Positions 31,999-40,755 of a stretch of DNA of 43,922 bases are shown piece after piece. The first letter of the stretch is position 1. Each line of letters begins with the position of its first letter. The translations under genes were made by a program, and so were the position numbers. Where the stretch lies: NCBI GenBank assembly GCA_964462945.1, contig CAYWZW010000044.1:1-43922 (forward strand). The letters are read 5' to 3'. Origin of the DNA: GCA-020343675 sp964462945. Lineage in GTDB: Bacteria > Planctomycetota > Phycisphaerae > Sedimentisphaerales > Anaerobacaceae. The notes beneath the pieces are model-generated. The model had not been told where the DNA came from, did no database searches, and was given only the letters and a program-made list of their open reading frames with translations.

Positions 31999-32075
31999 AT
32001 GATGATGCTCTTGTCCGGCCCCGATTGTCGAGGTTACGCACTCGCGTTGATGCTTCCTGCATCAAGAGAAAAGAG

Positions 32076-32105
32076 TTGACGCTGTGGAGGTTGTGCAAGT
32101 ACAAT
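32076..32105 (+). promoter_or_regulatory. Probable promoter of the PEP carboxykinase gene
   Basis: TTGACG (32076-32081) and TACAAT (32100-32105) are 18 bases apart. It matches the promoter before the DUF2294 gene and gives pckG a separate start from the upstream operon. Confidence 0.65.
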
Positions 32106-32156
32106 CACCCGGCTCGTTGGGACATAATTAATCTGTATTGGAGGTCATTGTTGCAA

Positions 32157-34034
32157 ATGAGTAATGCCAAAGAACTACTGAAAAAGAAGTTGACGGCGGA
32201 AAATTACAGCCGGCTCATGGCAGTGGATAACGTGAAGATACATGAGTTCGTGGCCCATGCCATAGAGTTGACCGGCCCGGAGACGGTTTTTGTCTGCACG
32301 GATTCCGAACAAGACGTGAAGTACGTTCGCAAGATGGCGGTCGAGAGCGGGGAAGAGCGTCCGCTTGAAACGCCGGGGCATACGTACCACTTCGACGGAC
32401 CCAACGACCAGGGCCGCGACCGGGAAATAACCAAGTACTTGGTGCCCAAAACGGAAACTCTCAGTAAAGCGCTGAACCAGATAGAAAGGGAAGAAGGACT
32501 GGCTGAAATACGCGGTTTGCTTAAGGATTGCATGAAGGGCAGGACCATGATTCTTCGGTTTCTGTCGTTGGGGCCGACGGGTTCGGTATTCGGCATTCCA
32601 TGCGTCCAGGCGACAGACTCCTGGTATGTGGCGCACAGCGAGGATTTGCTTTATCGAAGTGCGTATAGGCAGTTCTGCAAGATAGGCAAGGACGAGAACG
32701 TTTTCTGTTTTCTACATTCAGCCGGCGAACTGGATGAGAATATGGTCAGCGTCGATGTGGAAAACAAGCGCGTCTATATGGATTACACAAAGGATACGAT
32801 TTACAGCGTCAATACGCAGTACGGCGGCAATACGATGGGGCTCAAGAAACTGGCCCTGAGGCTTGCCATTCGCAAGGCGGATCGGGAGGGCTGGCTGGCC
32901 GAGCACATGTTCATCTCCGGCGTTCACGGCCCCGGCGGACGCAAGACCTACCTGGCCGGCGCCTTTCCCAGCGCTTGCGGCAAGACCTCGACGGCCATGC
33001 TGCCCGGCGAGACCATCATGGGTGATGACATCGCATATTTCAGAAGGATCAACGGCGAGTTTCGGGCCGTCAACGCCGAATCGGGAATCTTCGGAATCAT
33101 TCAGAACGTTACGGCCAAGGATGACCCCGCGATATGGGACGTGCTGAACAAGCCCGGCGAGGTAATTTTCGGCAATATTCTCGTCGCCGACAAGAAACCT
33201 TACTGGCTGGGCATGGGAGCGCAGACGCCGGATAAAGGTGTGAACTTCTCCGGCGAATGGTTCAAAGGAAAGAAAGATGCCAAAGGAAGTGAGATTCCGC
33301 TGGCCCACAAGAACGCTCGATACACTGTGGCTCTGAAGGCCCTGGCCAACTGCGACCCTGAGCTGGACAACCCTGACGGCGTCGTGTTGGGTGGCGTCAT
33401 GTATGGAGGCCGGGACGGCAAGGCCTCTGTGCCGGTTCAGCAGAGCTTCGACTGGGCACACGGCATCGTCCTGTACGGCGCTTCGCTTGAGACCGAAACC
33501 ACCTTCGCGATTATCGGCACCGAGGGTGTGATGGAAATCAACCTGATGAGCATTCAGGACTTCCTGGCGATTCCTCTGGGCAAATATATTCAGAACAACA
33601 TCGATTTTGCCAAGGGGCTTAAGAAGCCGCCCCTGGTGTTCGGCGTGAACTACTTCCTCAAAGATAAGGATGGCAAATTCGTCAACGGAATGCGGGACAA
33701 GCACGTTTGGGTCAAATGGATGGAGCTGCGCGTTCACGGCGAGGCGGATGCGATTACCTGCCCAATGGGTCAGATTCCTTGTTATGATGATCTGGTGAAG
33801 CTGTTCAAGCAGGTTCTCGGCAAGAAATATACCAAAGAGGATTACGTCAAGCAGTTCACGATCCGGGTTCCGGAGAATCTGGCCAAGATTGAGCGCGTTG
33901 AGAAATACCACAGAGAGCACGTGCCCAATAGTCCGAAGATCGTTCACGACACGCTGGAGGCGACACGAAAACGCCTCAGTGATGCCGGCGACACATACGG
34001 TGATTACATCTCGCCGTTTGATTTGGCAGGCTGA
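32157..34034 (+). CDS. pckG: Phosphoenolpyruvate carboxykinase (GTP)
   Basis: It interconverts oxaloacetate and PEP with GTP, linking the citrate branch to gluconeogenesis or, in fermenters, acting in the carboxylating direction. The 625-residue length fits the GTP class. The kinase P-loop FPSACGKTS is at 270-278, followed by MGDDIAYF with the metal aspartates (290-291) and NAESGIFGIIQNV. GGAGG lies 12 bases before the ATG at 32157; the TTG at 32151, six bases after it, is an equally possible start. A longer upstream frame is not conserved-looking. It has its own promoter. Confidence 0.95.
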   Translation: MSNAKELLKKKLTAENYSRLMAVDNVKIHEFVAHAIELTGPETVFVCTDSEQDVKYVRKMAVESGEERPLETPGHTYHFDGPNDQGRDREITKYLVPKTETLSKALNQIEREEGLAEIRGLLKDCMKGRTMILRFLSLGPTGSVFGIPCVQATDSWYVAHSEDLLYRSAYRQFCKIGKDENVFCFLHSAGELDENMVSVDVENKRVYMDYTKDTIYSVNTQYGGNTMGLKKLALRLAIRKADREGWLAEHMFISGVHGPGGRKTYLAGAFPSACGKTSTAMLPGETIMGDDIAYFRRINGEFRAVNAESGIFGIIQNVTAKDDPAIWDVLNKPGEVIFGNILVADKKPYWLGMGAQTPDKGVNFSGEWFKGKKDAKGSEIPLAHKNARYTVALKALANCDPELDNPDGVVLGGVMYGGRDGKASVPVQQSFDWAHGIVLYGASLETETTFAIIGTEGVMEINLMSIQDFLAIPLGKYIQNNIDFAKGLKKPPLVFGVNYFLKDKDGKFVNGMRDKHVWVKWMELRVHGEADAITCPMGQIPCYDDLVKLFKQVLGKKYTKEDYVKQFTIRVPENLAKIERVEKYHREHVPNSPKIVHDTLEATRKRLSDAGDTYGDYISPFDLAG

Positions 34035-34040
34035 GAGCAA

Positions 34041-35222
34041 ATGAAAACCAAGACGATTCGTACCGGCATCGTCGGTGCAGGTTTTGCCGCGACGTTTCAC
34101 TTTGAGTGCCTCAAGAAAGTCCACGGCACCGACGTCGAGATCGAGGGAGTCTTCGCCACCGATACCGAGCAGGCCAGGGTCTATGCCAAGAATCGCGGGA
34201 TTCGCGATTACGAGAGTCTGGAGAAGCTGCTCGATAAGGTGGACGTCGTTCACGTTTGTACGCCGCCGGTCGCCCACGAGCCGGTGGCGGTCGCGGCGCT
34301 CGAACGAGACAAATTCGCCATCGTGGAGAAACCGCTCACGGGCTATTTCGGCGACGGCTCCGATGATTTCAACGGGGATACCTTTGCCAAGACCGATGCG
34401 CTCGAACACGCTCTGGCCAGCGTTAAACGAATGTTGGCCGCCGAGAAGAAGAGCAAGGGCAAAATTCTCTACGCGGAGAACTGGGTTTACGCCCCTGCAA
34501 TTCAGAAGGAGCGGGAGATTATCGAGAAAACCGGCGCCCAAATCCTCTGGATGCACGGCGAAGAAGCCCACAGCGGTTCCCACGCGGCGACGTACGCCTA
34601 CTGGAAATTCTCCGGCGGCGGCGTCATGATCGGCAAGGGCTGTCACCCGCTGACCGCAGCGCTTTACCTCAAACGCGTCGAAGGCAACGCCAGGAACAAC
34701 AGGCCCATCCGGCCTAAGTCCGTTTCAGCTCGAACGCATGCGATTACCCGCTTAGAGGGCTTCGAGGACAAAGGACACATCCGCTGCGACTACCACGATA
34801 TCGATGATTTTTCCCTTATGCACGTGGTTTTTGAGGACGGCACAGTTGCGGACATCTTCGCCTCCGATATTATCCTGGGCGGCATCCACAACTGGCTTGA
34901 GGTCGCCGCCAACAACCACCGAACCATCTGCAATATCAATCCCAACACGGCGATGAAGACGTACAATCCGGTCGATGCGAACTTCAAGGACATATACGTC
35001 GTGGAAAAAACCGGCACCAAACAAGGCTGGTCGAATCCCTCGCCGGACGAGGACTGGTTTACGGGCTATCCGCAGGAGATGGAGGCCTTCTATCGAACCA
35101 TCGCCTACGGCGATGCATTAGAGACCGACAGCCGTATCGCCGCCGACTGCATTTCGACGATCTACAGCGCATACGTTTCGGCCGAAAAGAAGGGGATCGA
35201 GGTCCCCATCAAAACCTTTTGA
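34041..35222 (+). CDS. Gfo/Idh/MocA family oxidoreductase
   Basis: The 393-residue protein has an N-terminal Rossmann domain (TGIVGAGFAATFH, about 7-19; DTEQARVYAKNRGI; VHVCTPPVAHEPVA) and the EKPLTGYF segment carrying the usual EKP lysine near 97. The C-terminal domain contains the GGVMIGKGCHPLTAALYL stretch typical of the family. These NAD(P)-dependent enzymes oxidise or reduce sugars, inositols and their derivatives; the substrate is not readable. It starts six bases after pckG and 15 bases before an MFS transporter gene, suggesting a carbohydrate-derivative uptake and oxidation role. Confidence 0.92.
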   Translation: MKTKTIRTGIVGAGFAATFHFECLKKVHGTDVEIEGVFATDTEQARVYAKNRGIRDYESLEKLLDKVDVVHVCTPPVAHEPVAVAALERDKFAIVEKPLTGYFGDGSDDFNGDTFAKTDALEHALASVKRMLAAEKKSKGKILYAENWVYAPAIQKEREIIEKTGAQILWMHGEEAHSGSHAATYAYWKFSGGGVMIGKGCHPLTAALYLKRVEGNARNNRPIRPKSVSARTHAITRLEGFEDKGHIRCDYHDIDDFSLMHVVFEDGTVADIFASDIILGGIHNWLEVAANNHRTICNINPNTAMKTYNPVDANFKDIYVVEKTGTKQGWSNPSPDEDWFTGYPQEMEAFYRTIAYGDALETDSRIAADCISTIYSAYVSAEKKGIEVPIKTF

Positions 35223-35237
35223 CAGGGAGAATAAGAA

Positions 35238-36596
35238 ATGGTTGAGATGGCATCAGGAACGACGATAGGTGCGGGCGGAAGCCCCTGGTGGAAGGAGCTG
35301 AGCCGGTATCACTATCTGGTCGTGATCATTGCCTCATGTGGCTGGCTGTTCGATTGCATGGACCAGCGTATCTTCATCCTGTCCCGCGAGCCGGCCCTGC
35401 GGGAGGTGCTGGGCGCCGGCGCGACCGATGCCGTCGTGAAATCGTGGAGCGGCTGGGCCACCATGGTGATGATGATCGCCTGGGCCACCGGCGGCATCAT
35501 CTTCGGCATGATGAGCGACCGCTGGGGCCGGGTCAAAACAATGGTTGTGACGCTGTTGATCTATTCCGGGTTCACAGGTCTGTCGGGCATGGCCCACAGC
35601 GGCTACGAGTTCCTGATCTACCGCTTCCTGGTGGGCCTGGGCGTCGGCGGGATGTTTGGAGCGGCCACTACGCTGGTGGCCGAGAGCGTCCCCGGCCGGC
35701 TTCGCGCGATTGCCCTGGGCTCTCTTCAAACGCTGTCGGCCTGCGGAAATATTATCGGCTCGCTGCTCAGTACGCAAATTCGGCCGGGCCAGGCGAATTT
35801 TTGGCATGGTATGTCCGGCTGGCGGATATTGTTCTTTGTCGGAGTTCTTCCGGCGCTTCTGGTCGTACCCATGATTTTCATCCTGCGCGAACCTGAGCGT
35901 TGGAAAGAGGCCAAGCGCAGGGCCGCCGAAGGCCTGGATAAAGACAAACGCTTCGGCTCGATTCCCGACCTGCTGCGTCACCCGGTCTGGCGGCGGAACC
36001 TGCTCGTCGGGGTGTGCCTGGGATTGGCCGGCATGGCGGGGCTGTGGGGCATCGGCTTCTTCTCCCCGGAGCTTGTCTCCACCGCACTGAAAGGAGAGCC
36101 GCAGCACGTCATCGACCTCGTTCGTGGCTATGGCACAGCCTTGCAGGATGTGGGGGCCTTCCTGGGGATGATGACCTTTACCATTGTGGCTACGGTCGTG
36201 GGTCGGCGCCTGGCGTTTGGCGGCGCCTTCACTCTCTGCTTAGTCGTGACCATCTTCGTCTTCAATAGCCTGCGATCCGGCACCGATGCCTACTGGATGC
36301 TGCCCATGATGGGCTTTGCCCATCTGTCGGTGTTCGCCGGCTACTCGATCTACTTCCCGGAGATCTTCCCGACGCGACTGCGGGGCACGGGCGTGGGCTT
36401 CTGCTACAACACGGTGCGCTATTTGGCCGCCGGCTTCCCGCCGATGCTGATGCTTCTGAATCAGCAACTGATGGGGCACGGCGTCAACGAGCCCTTCCGC
36501 AAGGCGGCGACCGTGCTGTCATTCATCTTCGCACTCGGCCTGTTCGCCCTCATCTGGGCGCCCGAGACCAAGGGCCAGCCTTTGCCCGAGGATTAA
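35238..36596 (+). CDS. MFS transporter
   Basis: The 452-residue protein has about twelve membrane helices. The motif between helices 2 and 3 is GMMSDRWGRVKTM, and the post-helix-4 R-F-x-x-G-x-G-V-G-G segment appears as RFLVGLGVGGMFGAATTL. YFPEIFPTRLRGTGVGFCYN in the second half is typical of the sugar- and aromatic-acid-transporting branches. CMDQRIF in the first helix resembles carboxylate transporters of the same branch. GGGAGA precedes the ATG. The substrate is likely shared with the oxidoreductase upstream. Confidence 0.9.
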   Translation: MVEMASGTTIGAGGSPWWKELSRYHYLVVIIASCGWLFDCMDQRIFILSREPALREVLGAGATDAVVKSWSGWATMVMMIAWATGGIIFGMMSDRWGRVKTMVVTLLIYSGFTGLSGMAHSGYEFLIYRFLVGLGVGGMFGAATTLVAESVPGRLRAIALGSLQTLSACGNIIGSLLSTQIRPGQANFWHGMSGWRILFFVGVLPALLVVPMIFILREPERWKEAKRRAAEGLDKDKRFGSIPDLLRHPVWRRNLLVGVCLGLAGMAGLWGIGFFSPELVSTALKGEPQHVIDLVRGYGTALQDVGAFLGMMTFTIVATVVGRRLAFGGAFTLCLVVTIFVFNSLRSGTDAYWMLPMMGFAHLSVFAGYSIYFPEIFPTRLRGTGVGFCYNTVRYLAAGFPPMLMLLNQQLMGHGVNEPFRKAATVLSFIFALGLFALIWAPETKGQPLPED

Positions 36597-36636
36597 AAAA
36601 CAATACCGGTAGAGTACACCAATGTGAAAGAGGCAG

Positions 36637-37623
36637 GTGTGCGTGGAATTTTCACCTTCGGTATATGAACATGCCGCCAGGGTTATCGGCAAGAGCCCCT
36701 GGCAGGTGTCACGTGACGTTCGGCTGTTGTCCCAGGGCAACATAAAGGCGTTTCGTCTCTACAGACACCGGCCGGTGGTCGTCGGCATAGACATCTACAA
36801 TCTCGAAGCCGAGGCCTACGGCGCGCCTGTTGAAAGACCGACCGGCAACGGGATTCCTGCGATCTCCAGGCACCCTTTATCAACCGCAAGGGAACTGGTA
36901 AATCTGGAACCGTTTAATCCCAAAAAAGACGGCCGGATTCCCATGATAATAGAAGCGGCGAAGCGAGTCGCCCGCGAGTGTCCGGAGGCGGACGTAAGAG
37001 TACCCTTAGCCGGCCCTTTTTCGATAGCCGCTAACTTAATGGGATTTGAGAGCCTGCTTTGCGCGGTCTTGAGCGATCCCGATTCAGTCATCGAGGCGCT
37101 GCATCATCTGGTGACCGGTCAGATCGAACTCTGCAGGGAAATTGTCCGCAACGGTTTGGATATCGCTTTTTTCGAATCGGCGGCGGCGCCGCCTTTACTG
37201 TCGCCGGCTCAGTTCAGGCAAATCGAGCTGCCGGCTCTGAAAGAGATAATGGAATGCACCGGCGCCGTCGTTGGTCATCCGGTGCCCTGCATCATCGGCG
37301 GCGATACCGCCCCTATCCTCGATCCGATACTGGAGACTGGGACCGGCTACGTTTGTTGTCCGGCGGAAACCGACCAGCAGTTGTTCATGCAAAAGATGAA
37401 GGCGCATCCAGAGGTAATGGTCCGAATCAACATGGACCCGCGAGGCATTACCTCGGGAAACCGCGCGGACGTAGAGAAGGAAGTTGACAGAGTTCTGGCC
37501 CTGGCGGAGGATAGGCAAAAAGTCTGCATCGGTACGGGGTGCCTGCCGTTTGAGGCCGACCCCGAAGTGGTCTTGTACACAAAAGAATACATCTTATCCA
37601 GGAGCGTTCAGCCAGGCGTCTAA
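36637..37623 (+). CDS. UroD-family protein, probable corrinoid methyltransferase-like
   Basis: The 328-residue protein has the TIM-barrel signature of the uroporphyrinogen decarboxylase superfamily: EFSPSVYEHAARVIGKSPW, VGIDIYNLEAEAYGAP, VRVPLAGPFSIAANLMGFESLL and the late CIGTGCLPFEADPE. In this branch a conserved Cys and His usually bind zinc for methyl transfer (MtaA, CmuA types), which fits GHPVP and GTGC here better than heme synthesis. The start is GTG 36637; GTG 36643 is an alternative. A second family member follows after a small gene, so the pair may work together. Confidence 0.82.
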   Translation: MCVEFSPSVYEHAARVIGKSPWQVSRDVRLLSQGNIKAFRLYRHRPVVVGIDIYNLEAEAYGAPVERPTGNGIPAISRHPLSTARELVNLEPFNPKKDGRIPMIIEAAKRVARECPEADVRVPLAGPFSIAANLMGFESLLCAVLSDPDSVIEALHHLVTGQIELCREIVRNGLDIAFFESAAAPPLLSPAQFRQIELPALKEIMECTGAVVGHPVPCIIGGDTAPILDPILETGTGYVCCPAETDQQLFMQKMKAHPEVMVRINMDPRGITSGNRADVEKEVDRVLALAEDRQKVCIGTGCLPFEADPEVVLYTKEYILSRSVQPGV

Positions 37624-37637
37624 GTAGGACAATAAAT

Positions 37638-37862
37638 ATGGCGCGCGACAAAATGCACCAGGACTCGGCGACTTCTCCGAAAGGTCGGCGGCGGCAGGTG
37701 ATGCATGTCGAGCGTCGCAGTGAAGACGACCGTCAGCTTATAGAACCAACGGCGGGCCTGCCCCTTTATCTTGAGGCCGTGACTGAAAAATGCCGAAAGT
37801 TCCGGCCGGACCCGATCGTCCACCTCACGCGAAAGGCTAAGAGGCAAACAGTAGCGGCATGA
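37638..37862 (+). CDS. Small basic protein between two UroD-family genes
   Basis: The 74-residue protein is rich in Arg, Lys and His and has no recognised family. It starts 14 bases after the first UroD-family gene, and its stop overlaps the ATG of the second (ATGA), which supports real translation. It may be a small subunit or a translational coupler; function unknown. Confidence 0.55.
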   Translation: MARDKMHQDSATSPKGRRRQVMHVERRSEDDRQLIEPTAGLPLYLEAVTEKCRKFRPDPIVHLTRKAKRQTVAA

Positions 37863-38890
37863 CGGACCAGCAATGGGAAAAACTACGGCGTGTGCTGACC
37901 GGCGAGGTGTTTGAGCCGATGCCGGTGGGGTTTATCATCGACAGCCCCTGGCTGCCCGGCTGGGCCGGCATTACCACGCTCGACTATTTCACAAGCGAGC
38001 GGATGTGGTTCGAGGCCAATCTCAAGGCCGTCCAGCGGTTCCCCGACGTCATTTTTCTGCCGGGCTTCTGGGCCGAATTCGGCATGTGCACCGAGCCGTC
38101 CGCGTTTGGGGCAAAATGCTCCTGGCAGGAAAACGAGCTGCCGTACGCCGATAAGATCATCGCCGATATTCAGGCGGTGGATTCACTGGTCAAGCCGAAC
38201 CCGAAAAAGGACGGCCTGCTGCCCTTTGTCCTCAACCGCCTCAAGCGCTACCAGGGCCAAATCGAGCGGGAAGGACACGGCATAAGGTTCGCCGTCTCAC
38301 GCGGGCCTCTGAACGTCGCTTCGTTCCTGGCCGGCAGCACGGAATTCCTCATGGCCATCCGAACCAACCCCGACGAGGCCCACAAATTGCTTACAATTGT
38401 AACGGATTTTATCATCGACTGGCTTGAACTCCAGGTCCACACCTTCCCGTCCATCGACGGCGTTCTGGTCCTCGATGACATCGTGGGCTTCTTGGGCGAG
38501 CAGGATTTCACGCAAACGGCGCTGCCCTATCTCAAGCGGATTTTCCAGTCTTTTGAGACAAGCGTGAAGTTCTTTCACAACGACGCCGCTGGCCTGGTGT
38601 GCGCACCGCACCTCGCTCAAATGGGCGTGAACCTCTTCAACTTCAGCTTTCAGCATACTCTGATCGAGATGAAAGAGCTTACGGACAACGCCGTCACGTT
38701 ACTGGGAAACATCCCCACGCGCGATGTCCTCGCCGCAGGCACGCCCGAAGATGTGAACGACAGCATCAGAACGGCGATAGAGTCCGTCCGCGACAAGAGT
38801 CGGATTATCCTCTCGTGTGGCGGCGGCATGCCCCCCGGTGTCTCGACGCAGAACATCGAAGCTTTTCTGTCGGCGGCAGGGCAGATCTAA
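37859..38890 (+). CDS. UroD-family protein, second copy
   Basis: The 343-residue protein has the same overall barrel as the gene at 36637, with PVGFIIDSPWLPGWAGITTLDYF at the start, FAVSRGPLNVASFLAGSTEFLMAI in the middle, FFHNDAAGLVCAPHLAQMGVNLFNF and the closing LSCGGGMPPGVSTQN. The two copies are well diverged, as partners with different substrates would be. Uroporphyrinogen decarboxylation is unlikely because the usual N-terminal arginine motif is not seen. It converges with the lipoprotein gene on the minus strand, the two ends overlapping by four bases. Confidence 0.82.
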   Translation: MTDQQWEKLRRVLTGEVFEPMPVGFIIDSPWLPGWAGITTLDYFTSERMWFEANLKAVQRFPDVIFLPGFWAEFGMCTEPSAFGAKCSWQENELPYADKIIADIQAVDSLVKPNPKKDGLLPFVLNRLKRYQGQIEREGHGIRFAVSRGPLNVASFLAGSTEFLMAIRTNPDEAHKLLTIVTDFIIDWLELQVHTFPSIDGVLVLDDIVGFLGEQDFTQTALPYLKRIFQSFETSVKFFHNDAAGLVCAPHLAQMGVNLFNFSFQHTLIEMKELTDNAVTLLGNIPTRDVLAAGTPEDVNDSIRTAIESVRDKSRIILSCGGGMPPGVSTQNIEAFLSAAGQI

Positions 38891-39543
38891 AATTCCGGCG
38901 CCAGTTTCGAGGGCAGGCTCTTACACATGCTCTTGATGATACGCTGGGCCCTCTTGGCCTCTTGAGGCGACAGAGGCTCTGTGCTTGCCGCGCCCAATTC
39001 GCCGCCGCCGATCCCGCCCAACAAATCGTCTTCTCTGCTGGTTTGTGAACCGCCAAGGCCGAACATGCCCGACAGCCCTCCTTCGCCTCTGCCCGAGCCA
39101 TTGGCCAGCCACAGGATGCTGCCGTCCTCGACGTCAATCATGGTAGCCGTGAGGGTTATTTCTTCGCCGAAGTGCGGGATGTTGATGGTCAAAACCGCCG
39201 GGACTTTCAACATTCGCCCGACCTCCACAGCGGCCTCGTTGGTCGTCAGGTCCCTGGATCCGGCGTTCGGATCGACAGCCCCGGCCGCTTCCTGCTCGGC
39301 CAGCGACGCTCGGACCTGGGGCCGGCCGACGGGGGCGTAGCCCTGCTCCAGCAGCTCAATCGCAAAGAATTCGGCAACCTGATCTTTGGCCGTCTCACTC
39401 TGGAGCGTCCCTTGAACCGCGACGATGGCCACCTTGTTCACGCCGCTGAAATCGTAACCCACCCGAAAGGAGCTTTTCTGCGACGAGCGACAGCCGCCCA
39501 ACAGCAGAACGCCCATTGCCAGAACATAACATAAGGTTTTCAT
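38887..39543 (-). CDS. CsgG-like outer-membrane lipoprotein
   Basis: The 218-residue protein has a lipoprotein signal (LLLGGC, C18). The domain FSGVNKVAIVAVQG with QVAEFFAIELLEQGYAPVGRPQVRASLAEQ is typical of the CsgG/DUF799-type fold that assembles into outer-membrane rings or curli-like secretion channels. A Gly-rich insert (about 150-185) interrupts the second half. It is transcribed leftward alone. Its stop overlaps the second UroD-family gene's stop. Confidence 0.8.
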   Translation of the reverse strand: MKTLCYVLAMGVLLLGGCRSSQKSSFRVGYDFSGVNKVAIVAVQGTLQSETAKDQVAEFFAIELLEQGYAPVGRPQVRASLAEQEAAGAVDPNAGSRDLTTNEAAVEVGRMLKVPAVLTINIPHFGEEITLTATMIDVEDGSILWLANGSGRGEGGLSGMFGLGGSQTSREDDLLGGIGGGELGAASTEPLSPQEAKRAQRIIKSMCKSLPSKLAPEF

Positions 39544-39708
39544 GGTCTATATCTCCAATACCATAAACTGAATTAGTGAACCAAGACCACATAATCTAAC
39601 ATATAGATCGCAAAAGAGCAACCCGCAGAATTCGGGATTCTCAGTCGAAAATGCAGTCAGTCTTCTCTGCCATGTCCTGTCTTCTGACTTCTGTTCTGCC
39701 AGTTGCGT

Positions 39709-40509
39709 TTACGCCGGGTTATAGTCGGCATCGGTGTAACCGGGTTGTTTCTGCGGCCGGTTCGGCCATTTCAGCGCGTCAAACATAAACTCACTGGCTT
39801 GGCGTATCATCACGGCCGGCATGCAAGGGCACATTTCAAGCGAGCCAACCACATCAGTGTCGTATTTGTTCAGAGCGTCGAGCAGGTAATCCCAGTCTTC
39901 GCGGGGCATACCCCCCCGCAGACCGGGCGGCTCGTGGTCGTCCATTTCTCCGTAGTTGTCGGTCAGATGCAAATGGGCCACTCTCGGCCCCAATTCATCG
40001 ACATATTGCCGGAAGGAGTATTCCGCGTCAAGCTGGGCATATCCGGTGTCCAGACAATACCAGAGGGATTCGAACCTCTTGCCGGCCTGTTTGAGCTTAT
40101 GCAATCGGCCGGTCTCGAGACACAATTTGACATCTTCCTGCTCGGCCAGATTGACCACCTCGCCGGCAAAACCGCAGCCGTTCAGCTCCGGCTCATCCGG
40201 GACTCCCATGCTCTGCAAATCGGTCACGATATTCGCATTCAGCAGCTTGGCGCACTCGATTTGCTCAGCCCACTGTTCCAGGGTGGGGCTGTCATAGCGG
40301 GAACGCATCGCCACTACCATGCCCTGGGTGGCCGCCGCTAAGCGGGGCCAGTTATGCCTCTGATACCGGCACTCACGCTGGCCCTTTATATGCGGCCATA
40401 GCTCTATGCCGAAACCTAATGACTGTAGGAGCTGGCATTCCTGCTCGAAACTCAGAGGATGCTCGCGCCCCCAAAATACCATCGTCGAAACAACATACCT
40501 GATTCGCAT
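39709..40509 (-). CDS. Sugar phosphate isomerase/epimerase-like TIM barrel
   Basis: The 266-residue protein is of the AP-endonuclease-2/xylose isomerase-like fold: FGIELWPHIKG, NIVTDLQSMG, LCLETGRLHKL, YCLDTGYAQLDAE and VAHLHLTDNYGEMDDHEPPG supply the usual metal-binding Glu, Asp and His residues. These enzymes isomerise or epimerise sugars and inosose derivatives. The ATG at 40509 is preferred to an upstream TTG. It lies between the lipoprotein gene and the divergent large exported protein gene. Confidence 0.87.
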   Translation of the reverse strand: MRIRYVVSTMVFWGREHPLSFEQECQLLQSLGFGIELWPHIKGQRECRYQRHNWPRLAAATQGMVVAMRSRYDSPTLEQWAEQIECAKLLNANIVTDLQSMGVPDEPELNGCGFAGEVVNLAEQEDVKLCLETGRLHKLKQAGKRFESLWYCLDTGYAQLDAEYSFRQYVDELGPRVAHLHLTDNYGEMDDHEPPGLRGGMPREDWDYLLDALNKYDTDVVGSLEMCPCMPAVMIRQASEFMFDALKWPNRPQKQPGYTDADYNPA

Positions 40510-40755
40510 TATGACAATATCGTTCAAAAACCAACACGGATTGAAGAGTTTGTTGAAAATCAGGCCATTTTTCCCCCTTTCAGGTTATTCTTGTGTACAA
40601 TGAGGTTACCGGAAAAATCGGGCTTTGCCTCAGAAATTTCGTTACCGGACCGGCAATTGCAGCCTTTAGTAGATAGAGCAGAAGCCTTTGGAATCATTGC
40701 ACGTCGCCGCGGCGCAAGAGCCGCTCCGGTGGCGGTGGAAGAAAGGAGATATATC

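Noticed and set aside
32718..34646. A 642-codon open frame antisense to PEP carboxykinase and the Gfo/Idh/MocA gene
   Set aside because: It crosses two well-recognised genes on the other strand, has no ribosome site, and its composition is that of reverse-frame shadow coding.
40060..40095. A tRNA T-arm-like sequence (AGGTTCGAATCCCTC on the minus strand)
   Set aside because: It lies within the TIM-barrel coding frame and no acceptor, D or anticodon arms surround it.
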